DNA from: CAVQSS01 sp963746605
GTDB lineage: Bacteria; Desulfobacterota; RBG-13-43-22
Assembly (NCBI GenBank): GCA_963746605.1
Contig: CAVVCH010000003.1
Span: 92,172 to 156,171 of the forward strand
Length of the DNA: 64,000 nucleotides
Direction: 5' to 3'
The position numbers and the translations under genes were made by a program. Below the pieces are notes generated by a model. That model did no database searches. It was not told the DNA's origin and was given only the letters and a program-made list of their open reading frames with translations. This document shows, one piece after another, positions 51,804-59,783 of this stretch. Positions within the stretch are counted from its first letter, which is position 1. Each line of letters begins with the position of its first letter.

Positions 51804-52118
51804 CTAAAATTTTACGCCGGTGACCAGGTTTTCCTTTTTCAGCGCGTCAAAATTTTTTAAATCCAGTATCGCTTGTCCGATTTTGGTGAGATGCTCCGCC
51901 AATTCTTTGCCGGCCTGTTCCATGCCGGGAAGGGCGCTGATTTGTTGGACCAGGTTCTCGCCCCTGGCCAAAAGGGAATTGATCCGCTCCTTGGACACCT
52001 CCTGGCCTTTTTGGAGTTGCTCCTGGGTTTGCCTCAGATTATTCATGACGTCCAGGATTTCATTCTTTACCGCGATTAATGGGCTTAAATGTTCTTCGGT
52101 GTATTCCGGCTCACTCAT
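51804..52118 (-). CDS. 104-residue coiled-coil-like hypothetical protein
   Basis: MSEPEYTEEHLSPLIAVKNE begins an all-helical acidic protein with heptad-like segments (ILDVMNNLRQTQEQLQKGQE, LLARGENLVQQISALPGM). It has no cysteine, signal peptide or known domain. A GGGGGAG ribosome site precedes the ATG. It stands alone between the lytic transglycosylase and the HesB-like selenoprotein. The function is unknown. Confidence 0.65.
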   Translation of the reverse strand: MSEPEYTEEHLSPLIAVKNEILDVMNNLRQTQEQLQKGQEVSKERINSLLARGENLVQQISALPGMEQAGKELAEHLTKIGQAILDLKNFDALKKENLVTGVKF

Positions 52119-52304
52119 CCAGGTTCTCCCCCTTGAGGCCCGGTATTCGGGGACTGCGCATCACCTTCGGTCCAGGCCAAATGGGCTGAATGTATTGGCT
52201 TCATCCCGTTTGTCAAGGTTTTTGACGGGGATTTAATATGAAACAGTAAGGATTTCCGGTCGTTATTTAGGAAGGGCGGGCGGGCTGAAAATAGGGGACA
52301 AATA

Positions 52305-52347
52305 GAAAAGCCGAAATCTGCTCATTTCTGACAGACTTCGGCTTTTC
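52305..52347 (-). terminator. Terminator downstream of the HesB-like selenoprotein
   Basis: GAAAAGCCGAA (52305-52315) and TTCGGCTTTTC (52337-52347), 11-bp arms. An extra TCTG/CAGA pairing extends the stem, and the minus-strand 3' side is T-rich. It ends 15 bases after the stop codon. Confidence 0.7.
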
Positions 52348-52361
52348 TTGATTGAATCAGG

Positions 52362-52682
52362 CTAACAACTACAGGAACTGCCGCAGGTTGCTCCGCCGCC
52401 CAGGCTGACGTCCGAAGTAACCATAAATCCTGACCGTCCCCATTGTTCGACAAAATCCACTTTTATTTCTTTCGCCTGTTCCTCCAGACCTTTGTCGACC
52501 ACATAGGTCAGGCCGTTAATTTCAAACACGTTGTCAGTCTCTTTGGACTCATCCAGAGCCAAGGCCAATGAAGGCCCTGATCACCCGCCCTGACTTAGGA
52601 AAATACGTATCGGAGAGCTCACATTCTGTTTGGTAAAATAATCTTTAAATGCACCTTGGGCCTGTTCGGTAACCGTTAACAT
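52362..52682 (-). CDS. HesB/IscA-like selenoprotein with in-frame UGA (Sec34)
   Basis: Reading through UGA at 52583-52581 gives 106 residues from ATG 52682 (MLTVTEQAQGAFKDYFTKQN). The UGA lies in IRIFLSQGGUSGPSLALALD, where IscA/HesB proteins have the first metal-binding cysteine. A C-terminal ATCGSSCSC cluster gives the other thiols. The protein would bind Fe or an Fe-S cluster. HesB-like Sec proteins are known from selenoprotein surveys of deltaproteobacteria. A hairpin suited to Sec insertion follows the UGA. It sits 94 bases after hdrB on the same strand, so it may share the kor/hdr transcript. Ordinary annotation would truncate it to 68 residues. Confidence 0.85.
52543..52562 (-). promoter_or_regulatory. 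bSECIS-like hairpin for HesB Sec34
   Basis: Bases 19-38 after the UGA fold as UUGG-CUC, loop UGGAU, GAG-(U)-CCAA: a 7-bp stem with one bulged U and a GG in the loop, at the expected distance. Seen by eye. Confidence 0.5.
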
Positions 52683-52776
52683 AATAAAATCCTCTTTTCT
52701 CGATAATTTTTAATTTTTTCTCTTCTGCTCCATCGCTTTCTTTTACTCAAAATTTTAGTCACCACACCATTCTTTG

Positions 52777-53676
52777 TCAAGCACCGGAAGCAATTTGGCT
52801 TAAAATCGGCTCTAAGCTGATCCGGTGGTCATTGAGCCCCAAGAGGCTTTTATCCAGGCCAAAGGCCAGTCCGATAAGCTGGGAGATATGGAAAGTGGGG
52901 AGGTTAAACCCGTCATGGTATTTACGTTCCAACATCATCTGCCCGCGGTCAAACTGAGAAAAACAGGAGGGGCAGCCCACGGCAACAGCCTGGATATGAT
53001 GTTTTTTCATGTGATTGAGTTTTTCCCGGGTGATCTCGTTGGCCGCCTCCTGGTCGATGTTGGTTCCCAAGGCCGACCCGCAACAGAGAAATTTTCGCGA
53101 ATATTCCATCGGTTCAGCGCCCAGCAACGATAGGATCTGGTCCATGCTCCTGGGCACATAACTGGCGGCCTCGGATAGATTCTCCGGGTACATCAGCCGA
53201 GGAGGGCGGTAAAGGTGGCAGCCGTAATGACAGCCGATTCGGATCCCATTCAATGATTGAACGGCCCGCTCGGCCAGCCGAGCCAGGCCGAGATCGTCAA
53301 CCAAGACGTCCAGGAGGTGCTTGACCTTAATGGTTCCCCCATAGGTATGGCCGAATTCCCGAAGCAGGCCGTTGACCTGGGTTTTTCGCTGGGGATCATT
53401 CTTTAGAGCCAGGTTGGCCTCCTTCAAGGTATTCACGCAACCGTTGCAGATAGAAAGGATGTTGACGCCGGCCTCCTCGGCCAGGCAGAGGTTGCGCGCC
53501 GCTAAGGCCAGCCAACTGTCGAAGTGGACCAGTTTCAGTTGGGTCGGCGCCGGGCAGCAGGAAAAGGGCAGGTCCAGCAGCTCCACGTCCAGGGCCTTCA
53601 ACACCTCGCGGGTGGCCTTTTCAAAACCCGGATACTTGACCGGGATCACACAGCCTAAAAAGAATGCGTATTTCAT
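52777..53676 (-). CDS. hdrB: HdrB-type heterodisulfide reductase subunit
   Basis: A 299-residue protein with two CCG domains. The N-terminal one has FFLGCVIPVKYPG and DLPFSCCPAPTQL. The second has GCHYGCHLYRP, KFLCCGSALGTNID and GCPSCFSQFDRG. HdrB carries the special [4Fe-4S] clusters where the disulfide-like acceptor is reduced. In non-methanogens the acceptor of HdrABC is often unknown. It is the last gene of kor-hdrACB, one base after hdrC. Confidence 0.92.
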   Translation of the reverse strand: MKYAFFLGCVIPVKYPGFEKATREVLKALDVELLDLPFSCCPAPTQLKLVHFDSWLALAARNLCLAEEAGVNILSICNGCVNTLKEANLALKNDPQRKTQVNGLLREFGHTYGGTIKVKHLLDVLVDDLGLARLAERAVQSLNGIRIGCHYGCHLYRPPRLMYPENLSEAASYVPRSMDQILSLLGAEPMEYSRKFLCCGSALGTNIDQEAANEITREKLNHMKKHHIQAVAVGCPSCFSQFDRGQMMLERKYHDGFNLPTFHISQLIGLAFGLDKSLLGLNDHRISLEPILSQIASGA

Positions 53677-53677
53677 C

Positions 53678-54148
53678 TTAGCTCAGTTCGATGACCTCGT
53701 TTAATCCGGTTTTTTTAAGCAGGCCCTCGATTTCGTCCACTGCCAGGGCCTCCAGAGGGGGCAGGGCCAGTTTCTTCCGGTCGCGATGTACCTTGTCCGA
53801 AATCACCAGGGTCCGTCCGGTCTTGGCCACCAGGTCCACGCCAAATTTGATTTTTTCGGGCAGGTTCCCCCGTTGAGCGGCCAGGTTACAGATAGCGGTG
53901 AGCAGATCGGAGATATGAATTTCCTGGGGACAACGGTCCTCGCACACCTGGCAGGTCGTGCAGTACCAGACCCGCTCGTCGTTGACCACGGCTTCCTGTC
54001 CGAGGTTCAGGCAGCGCAGCAGGGTCTCCCGGGGACCATAGGAATGGTCCAGGACCATGGCTGCGGGACAGCTCCCGGTGCACCGGGCGCACTGGTAGCA
54101 TTCAAAGAGGTCTTCCTTGTTAAAGAGTTCCCAGATGCTCTTAATCAC
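53678..54148 (-). CDS. hdrC: HdrC-type ferredoxin subunit
   Basis: A 156-residue protein with two [4Fe-4S] motifs, CYQCARCTGSCP and CTTCQVCEDRCP, the usual HdrC pattern. A C-terminal helical part follows (GVDLVAKTGRTLVISDKVHR). It passes electrons between HdrA and HdrB. Its start overlaps the end of hdrA by 8 bases, and its stop is next to the hdrB start. Length is normal. Confidence 0.92.
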   Translation of the reverse strand: MIKSIWELFNKEDLFECYQCARCTGSCPAAMVLDHSYGPRETLLRCLNLGQEAVVNDERVWYCTTCQVCEDRCPQEIHISDLLTAICNLAAQRGNLPEKIKFGVDLVAKTGRTLVISDKVHRDRKKLALPPLEALAVDEIEGLLKKTGLNEVIELS

Positions 54149-56597
54149 CTTTTAATCCCTCGCTCGGCTTCTTTTCTTTTTTTTCGGGGACCAAAACGGC
54201 CTTGGTTTTTTCAATTTCCTCCCGGCTTACCGTCCCGATGATCTCGTCCAGTTCTTTGATCTTTTTGGAAAACTGAATGCCCTCGGCGGCGCTGATCCAG
54301 GCCAGTTGGAGGCGGTTTTTATCCAGTCCCAGACGCTCCATTTTTTTCCAAACTTTTTTCACCCGCTTTTCGGTCTGATGATTGGCGTTGATATAGTGGC
54401 AATCTCCGATATGGCAGCCGGAAACCAAAACGGCGGCTGCCCCCCGGCGGAAGGCGGTTTCGATAAACCGGGTGCTGATGCGGCCGGAACACATGGTGCG
54501 GATAATGCGCACCGACGGCGGATACTGCATGCGGCTGACGCCGGCAAAATCGGCGCCGGCATAAGAGCACCAGTTGCAGCAGAAGGCTACGGCCTTTTTT
54601 TCCGGGGCCTCTTCGGTAATGGCTTCGATCTGGGCCAGGATCTGCGCGTCGGTAAAATGCCGTTGGCTGAGTGCTCCGAAGGGGCACTCGGCCACGCAGG
54701 TCCCGCAACCGGCGCAGGAGGCCTGGGTGATAGCTACGATTTTGGTTTCCGGGTCCTGTCGGATGGCGGAATAGGGGCAGACCTTGACGCACATCCCGCA
54801 GCCTTGGCACAGATCCTCGTCGACCTGGGCGGTAATGGCCTCCACCATGACCTTGCCCTGGGACATCAGGATGTTGGCCCGGGAGGCGGCGGCGCAGGCC
54901 TGGGTGACGGAATCCTTGATGTCCTTGGGTCCTTCGGCGCAACCGGCTAAAAAGATGCCGCCGGTGGGTGTGTCCACCGGTCGCAGTTTGGGATGGGCCT
55001 CGAGATAAAAACCGTCCGAACCGGTGGACAGGTTCAAGAGCCGTTGCAGGACCGGGCTGTCTTTGCGCGGTTCGATGCCCACGGAAAGGATAGCCAGGTC
55101 CGCTTCATACCGGTAGAGCTGGGAGAGGAGGGTGTTCTCCCCGATAAGCGTCAAATCATGGGATTCGGGGTCCTCGATGATCTCCCCGGGGACCCCCCGA
55201 ATGAAGGAGATCCCTTCCCGGCGGGCCCGCTGAAACAAATCCTCGAAACCTTTGCCGAAGGCGCGGATATCGATGTAGAAAACGATGACCTTGGTCGCGG
55301 GCCAGTGTTCCTTGATCAGCAGGGCGTCCTTGATGGTGTTCATGCAGCAGATATTGCTGCAGTAAATGTTGGATCGCTTGGACCGAGAGCCGATGCATTG
55401 GAGAAAGGCCACCGTTTTGGGAATCCGCCGGTCGGAAGGACGGATGAGGGTTCCCCCGGAGGGTCCCCCGGCGTTGATCAGCCGTTCGAACTCCAGGCTG
55501 GTAATGACATTGGGGAACTTCCGGTACCCGAATTCGGTCAGGGGGGTGGGGTCGTACACGTCCACTCCGGTAGCCACGATGATCGTCCCCACCTCCAGGT
55601 GCAGGATCCGATCTTTATCGGCATAGTCGATACACCGCTTCTGACAGGCCTGGGAACAACGGTCGCAGGCCACGATGCCGTGCTTGTTTAGACAGAGATC
55701 CATGTCGATACGGAAGGTGGAAGGCACGGCTTGGGCAAAGGAGCGGTAGACGGCCCGACGCATGGACAGGCCGGTGTTGAACTCATCCGGGGCCACCTGG
55801 GGGCAGACCTGGGTGCAGTCCCCGCAGGCGGTGCAGGAATCCTTGACGAAGCGCGCCTGCCGGCGGACCTGGACCTGGAAGTTGCCCACGTAGCCGTCCA
55901 CCTGTTCCACCTCGCTTAAGGTCAACAATTCGATATTGGGGTGCCGCCCGACCTCCGACATTTTAGGGGCCAGGATGCAGATCGAGCAGTCCATGGTGGG
56001 AAAGGTCTTGTCGATCTGGGCCATACGGCCGCCGATGCTGGGTTCCTTTTCCACCAGATACACCTTGTACCCGCTGTTGGCCAGGTCCAGGGCCGCCTGG
56101 ATCCCGGCCACCCCGCCCCCGATGACCAGGGCCTTGCGGTGCACCGGCACTTCCAGTTCCTGCTGGGGGGCCAGGAGTCGGGCCCGGGCCACCGCCATTT
56201 TGACTATATCCTGAGCCTTTAGGGTGGCCCCCTCCTTGTCGTGTAAATGGACCCAGGAGCAATGTTCCCGGATATTGGCCATTTCAAACAGGTAGGGATT
56301 CAAGCCGGCTTCCTGGCAGGCGGTCCGAAAAGTGGGTTCGTGAAGACGAGGCGTGCAGGAGGCCACCACCACCCGGTTAAGCCGCTGTTCGCGGATATCC
56401 TGCTTGATCTCTTCCTGGCCCGGATCGGAGCAGGTGTATAAATTAGTCTTGGCCAAGACCACGCCGGGCATAACGGCCGCGTAGTCGGCCACCCGGGCGC
56501 AATCCACCACGGCGCCGATATTCAGGCCGCACTGGCAGACATACACCCCGATGCGGGGTTCTTCCTTATCTTTTCTCTGAACTTTTTTGGCGGCCAA
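54141..56597 (-). CDS. hdrA: HdrA-MvhD fusion, bifurcating flavoprotein (cysteine form)
   Basis: An 818-residue protein. The N-terminal HdrA module opens RIGVYVCQCGLNIGAVVDCA. The FAD site is VIGGGVAGIQAALDLANSG, and the signature FPTMDCSICILAPKM has Cys where BamE has Sec. Ferredoxin motifs follow: CTACGDCTQVCP, CQGCGMCVKVCP, CAGCGTCVAECP. The C-terminal about 160 residues are an MvhD domain (AFCCNWCSYAGADFAGVSR), again with Cys where BamF has Sec. Fusion of HdrA with MvhD suggests a direct electron-input route. It lies between korC and hdrC and likely links ferredoxin from Kor with HdrBC. Confidence 0.92.
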   Translation of the reverse strand: MAAKKVQRKDKEEPRIGVYVCQCGLNIGAVVDCARVADYAAVMPGVVLAKTNLYTCSDPGQEEIKQDIREQRLNRVVVASCTPRLHEPTFRTACQEAGLNPYLFEMANIREHCSWVHLHDKEGATLKAQDIVKMAVARARLLAPQQELEVPVHRKALVIGGGVAGIQAALDLANSGYKVYLVEKEPSIGGRMAQIDKTFPTMDCSICILAPKMSEVGRHPNIELLTLSEVEQVDGYVGNFQVQVRRQARFVKDSCTACGDCTQVCPQVAPDEFNTGLSMRRAVYRSFAQAVPSTFRIDMDLCLNKHGIVACDRCSQACQKRCIDYADKDRILHLEVGTIIVATGVDVYDPTPLTEFGYRKFPNVITSLEFERLINAGGPSGGTLIRPSDRRIPKTVAFLQCIGSRSKRSNIYCSNICCMNTIKDALLIKEHWPATKVIVFYIDIRAFGKGFEDLFQRARREGISFIRGVPGEIIEDPESHDLTLIGENTLLSQLYRYEADLAILSVGIEPRKDSPVLQRLLNLSTGSDGFYLEAHPKLRPVDTPTGGIFLAGCAEGPKDIKDSVTQACAAASRANILMSQGKVMVEAITAQVDEDLCQGCGMCVKVCPYSAIRQDPETKIVAITQASCAGCGTCVAECPFGALSQRHFTDAQILAQIEAITEEAPEKKAVAFCCNWCSYAGADFAGVSRMQYPPSVRIIRTMCSGRISTRFIETAFRRGAAAVLVSGCHIGDCHYINANHQTEKRVKKVWKKMERLGLDKNRLQLAWISAAEGIQFSKKIKELDEIIGTVSREEIEKTKAVLVPEKKEKKPSEGLKGD

Positions 56598-56627
56598 CCC
56601 GGTAACTCCTCTAATAAAACCTTGGTA

Positions 56628-57212
56628 TCAACTGACTGCCGGCGACTGATCGCTGCCGGCTGTCTTTAATTGTTTGCCGTATTCATACCCTTTTTCGAAG
56701 GCCTTGAGGTTCAATTCCTCGGTCCCCCGGGGGATGGAATCGAACAGGGCCTGTTTCATGGCCTCGTAACCGACCACCTCGGTCACGGAAGTAATAAACC
56801 CCAGCATGACGATATTGGCCACGATCTTCCGCCCCAGTTTTTCGGCAAATCGGGTGGCGGGGATTTTGAACAACCGGGAGCCCTCCGGGACCGAATCCAG
56901 TTGGACCAGATCTTCGTCGATCAGGACGATGGACTGACCCGCCAACCCGCCGCCGTACGTATTTTTAGCCTCCTCGGACATGAGGACCAGGATCTGAGGA
57001 TCGGTCACCCGGGGATAATGAATTTCATCCCGGGAAAGGACCACATCGGCACTGCAGGCCCCGCCCCGGGCCTCCGGGCCGTAACTTTGGGTAAAAACCG
57101 CGTTGAGGCGCTCGAACAAGGCGGCGGCCTTGCCCAGGACCTGGCCGGCCAGGACGATCCCCTGGCCGCCGAAGCCCGCCAATCGGATCTCCGTTTTAGT
57201 ATCGGTCATCAT
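56628..57212 (-). CDS. korC: KorC, 2-oxoacid:ferredoxin oxidoreductase gamma subunit
   Basis: A 194-residue gamma-domain protein with RLAGFGGQGIVLAGQVLGKA at the N-terminus, TQSYGPEARGGACSADVVLS and VANIVMLGFITSVTEVV. This is the standard KorC/PorC domain that contacts CoA. Together with korD, A and B it makes a four-subunit enzyme. The 2-oxoacid is probably 2-oxoglutarate but could be another. It is followed 30 bases later by hdrA. Confidence 0.92.
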   Translation of the reverse strand: MMTDTKTEIRLAGFGGQGIVLAGQVLGKAAALFERLNAVFTQSYGPEARGGACSADVVLSRDEIHYPRVTDPQILVLMSEEAKNTYGGGLAGQSIVLIDEDLVQLDSVPEGSRLFKIPATRFAEKLGRKIVANIVMLGFITSVTEVVGYEAMKQALFDSIPRGTEELNLKAFEKGYEYGKQLKTAGSDQSPAVS

Positions 57213-57234
57213 AAGGAATAAGCCGTCTGAAGGT

Positions 57235-58131
57235 TTAATTGTCCCGTTTGAATTTGCTCAAAATATTTTCCTGGTAGAGTTCGTCGAATGTCGGCCGGCT
57301 TTGATCGATAAATTTTCCGACGATGATCTTTCCTTTCAGACCGATGTCCGCTTCCCGGGGGTCCGTATCGTTTTGAACCAGGCTGTTTTCCCGGTAAAAC
57401 TTCATTTCGTCCAGGCCGCTGCCCAGTTTGTTCGGCCGCCCGTAACCGATGGGGCAGGGGGCGATGACTTCAATAAAGGTGAACCCTTTCTTGGTCAAGC
57501 TTTCCGCGATGGCGGTGACCAGGTGCCGGGCATGAAAGGTGGTCCAGCGGGCCACGTAGACCGCCCCGCTGGCATAGGCCAGAAAGGGCAGGTTGAAGGA
57601 ATGCTCGAAATTCCCATAGGGGGTGGTGGTGGTCTTGGCCGCCACCGGGGTGGTGGGGGCCGCCTGACCGCCGGTCATGCCGTAATTGAAATTGTTGACG
57701 CAGATGATTTTGAGATTGATGTTCCGCCGGGCGGCATGAATGAAATGATTGCCGCCGATGGCAAAGAGGTCCCCATCCCCGCTGAAGACCGCGACCGTCA
57801 GGTCCGGCCGCACCAGGGCCAGGCCGGTGGCGAAGGGGATGGCCCGGCCGTGGGTGGTGTGGTAGGTATCCATGTCCAGATAACCGGCCACCCGGCCCGT
57901 ACAGCCGATGCCGGAAACCACCGCTGTCTGGTCCACCTGCAGGCCGGCCGTCTTCAACCCTTTGATGTAGGTGTTCAAGACCACCCCCAGACCGCAGCCC
58001 GGGCACCAGATGTGGGGAATGCGTCCCGGCTTCAAATAGATATCATCGGGATGGAGCCCATGCTGCTCCTCCCTGATCCGGCTGGTGGTCTGAGGGTCAT
58101 AGGGGACTACGGGTTGATGACGGATTTTCAT
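57235..58131 (-). CDS. korB: KorB, thiamine-diphosphate beta subunit
   Basis: 298 residues from ATG 58131, which overlaps the korA stop. HIWCPGCGLGVVLNTYIKGL carries the first cluster cysteines, and a third lies in VVSGIGCTGRVAGYLDMDTY. The TPP-binding motif is VFSGDGDLFAIGGNHFIHAA with NFNYGMTGGQ. The C-terminal arm contains EVIAPCPIGYGRPNKLGSG with the fourth cysteine. It decarboxylates the 2-oxoacid and donates electrons to ferredoxin. Confidence 0.93.
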   Translation of the reverse strand: MKIRHQPVVPYDPQTTSRIREEQHGLHPDDIYLKPGRIPHIWCPGCGLGVVLNTYIKGLKTAGLQVDQTAVVSGIGCTGRVAGYLDMDTYHTTHGRAIPFATGLALVRPDLTVAVFSGDGDLFAIGGNHFIHAARRNINLKIICVNNFNYGMTGGQAAPTTPVAAKTTTTPYGNFEHSFNLPFLAYASGAVYVARWTTFHARHLVTAIAESLTKKGFTFIEVIAPCPIGYGRPNKLGSGLDEMKFYRENSLVQNDTDPREADIGLKGKIIVGKFIDQSRPTFDELYQENILSKFKRDN

Positions 58132-59279
58132 GCCAGCATTTCCTTGACGGCGTCGATGATGTCCGCGGGGGTGTGGATCGATCCGCCCATGAGGGGCAGC
58201 AGCACCGTCTCCGCCCGACCCTGGGCGCAGCGCTCCACCTCGTAGACCATCTGGCCGTAATTGATTTCCGGGACGATAAAAGCCTTGACCCGCGCGGAAA
58301 TTTCCCTGATCTGTTCTTCCGGAAAGGGCCAAAGGGTGATGAGTCGCAGCAGTCCGACTTTTTCCCCGGCCTGTCTGAGACCGGTGACCGCTTCCCGGGC
58401 GGCTCGAGCGGTACAACCATAGGCCACGACAACCACCTCGGCCTGCTCCAGGCCGAGGGCTTCGGTTTGAATAATCCGGGCCGCGTTCAGACGGATTTTA
58501 TCCACCAGCCTGCGGACCAGGCGTTCATGGGTCGCCGCCGTAATAACCGGGTAACCCTGTTCGTCGTGGGTCAGTCCGGTGACATGGACATGAAAGCCAT
58601 CCCCGGCACAGGCCATGGAAGGAACCAGGTCGTCCCCGGCCAGAAAGGGAAGATAACACTCCCGGGACTGATCCGGACGTTGGCGTCCAACCAGTTGAAT
58701 CTGTTCAGGCGGCGGGATAACCACCTTTTCGCTCATGTGACCCACCATCTCATCCCCCAGCACAAAAACCGGCAAACGGTAGGTCTCCGACAGATTGAAG
58801 GCGGTAATGGTCAGATTGAACATTTCCTGAGGAGAGGAAGGGGCCAGGGCGATCACCCCGTAGTCCCCATGCGAGCCCCAGCGGGCCTGCATGACGTCGG
58901 CCTGGCCGACCAGGGTGGGCAAGCCGGTAGAAGGGCCGGCGCGCATGATGTCCACCACCACGCAGGGGGTCTCGGTCATCATGCCCAACCCGATATTTTC
59001 CATCATCAGGGAAAAACCCGGACCGGAGGTGGCGGTCATGGCCTTCACCCCGCCCCAGGAGGCCCCCAGGATAGCCGCCATGGAGGCGATCTCGTCTTCC
59101 ATCTGGATACACATCCCCTGCACCTGGGGGAGCCGTTTGGCCAGGCGTTCGGCGATTTCGGTGGCCGGGGTGATGGGATAGCCGGCAAAAAAGCGACATC
59201 CGGCGGCGATGGCGCCCTCGGCGCAGGCTTCGTCGCCGTTGATAAAGAATTCTCCCGTTAAGATTCCTGGAATGGCCAT
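58128..59279 (-). CDS. korA: KorA, 2-oxoacid:ferredoxin oxidoreductase alpha subunit
   Basis: About 383 residues from ATG 59279 (MAIPGILTGEFFINGDEACA); an upstream ATG at 59318 lacks family sequence. Key segments are FAGYPITPATEIAERLAKRL, QMEDEIASMAAILGASWGGV, TSGPGFSLMMENIGLGMMTE and MRAGPSTGLPTLVGQADVMQ, all KorA hallmarks. The C-terminal domain has VVVAYGCTARAAREAVTGLR and PEINYGQMVYEVERC. It forms the catalytic core with KorB and overlaps it by 4 bases. Confidence 0.93.
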   Translation of the reverse strand: MAIPGILTGEFFINGDEACAEGAIAAGCRFFAGYPITPATEIAERLAKRLPQVQGMCIQMEDEIASMAAILGASWGGVKAMTATSGPGFSLMMENIGLGMMTETPCVVVDIMRAGPSTGLPTLVGQADVMQARWGSHGDYGVIALAPSSPQEMFNLTITAFNLSETYRLPVFVLGDEMVGHMSEKVVIPPPEQIQLVGRQRPDQSRECYLPFLAGDDLVPSMACAGDGFHVHVTGLTHDEQGYPVITAATHERLVRRLVDKIRLNAARIIQTEALGLEQAEVVVVAYGCTARAAREAVTGLRQAGEKVGLLRLITLWPFPEEQIREISARVKAFIVPEINYGQMVYEVERCAQGRAETVLLPLMGGSIHTPADIIDAVKEMLA

Positions 59280-59345
59280 GGCCCTGTTACTTTCCCGATC
59301 TTCCACTCCACGGTTCAAACCGGGGGGATGATCCGCCGGAGGTGG

Positions 59346-59657
59346 TTACACTCCGAATTTTTTAGAATATTTAATGATGTGCTCGGCGGTTAATTCTTGG
59401 TACTCTTTCAGCTCGCTGTAGATGGCAAATTCCGGGCAGATGATCTCGCAGAGGTTACAGTTCACACATTCCCCCTCCTTGGTCACCAGGGGGGGGTGGT
59501 AGCCTTTTTTGTTGAATTCAGAGGATTCCTTGAGGACCTGGTTAGGGCAGAATTCAATGCAAAAGTTGCACCCCTTGCAGCGGTCCTTGATGATATGCAA
59601 TTCCCCGATCGGTATGGAATGGGAAGAGGCATCTAATGGAAGTCTCCAAAATTTCAT
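59346..59657 (-). CDS. korD: KorD, 2[4Fe-4S] ferredoxin subunit
   Basis: A 103-residue ferredoxin subunit with CKGCNFCIEFCP and CVNCNLCEIICP, the usual delta-subunit motifs of multi-subunit oxoacid oxidoreductases. A C-terminal helix (KEYQELTAEHIIKYSKKFGV) follows. It heads the korDABC-hdrACB transcript. The ATG is preceded by an AGGGAAAG ribosome site, and a sigma-70 promoter lies about 35 bases upstream. Confidence 0.92.
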   Translation of the reverse strand: MKFWRLPLDASSHSIPIGELHIIKDRCKGCNFCIEFCPNQVLKESSEFNKKGYHPPLVTKEGECVNCNLCEIICPEFAIYSELKEYQELTAEHIIKYSKKFGV

Positions 59658-59691
59658 GGTCTTTCCCTGAAAAAAGAAAATAAAGCTTTAC

Positions 59692-59720
59692 TTTGTAATA
59701 ATTTTTAGCCTGTTTGTCAA
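59692..59720 (-). promoter_or_regulatory. Sigma-70 promoter of the kor-hdr operon
   Basis: TTGACA (59715-59720) and TACAAA (59692-59697) with a 17-base spacer on the minus strand, in an AT-rich gap. Confidence 0.5.
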
Positions 59721-59783
59721 TAAGAATCTCAGCCGCACATCAACCAGTGGGCGCTGCCCGGGGGGGCCTTCATCCGATCGACA

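Noticed and set aside
52561..52578. A stronger-looking hairpin GGGCC / GGCCT right after the HesB UGA
   Set aside because: Its loop lies only 9-14 bases after the UGA, too close for a bacterial SECIS loop. The next hairpin at 19-38 bases is better placed.
58173..59261. A 362-codon plus-strand frame opposite korA
   Set aside because: It is the antisense of a clear KorA gene. High GC at third positions keeps the frame open; no domain is recognisable.
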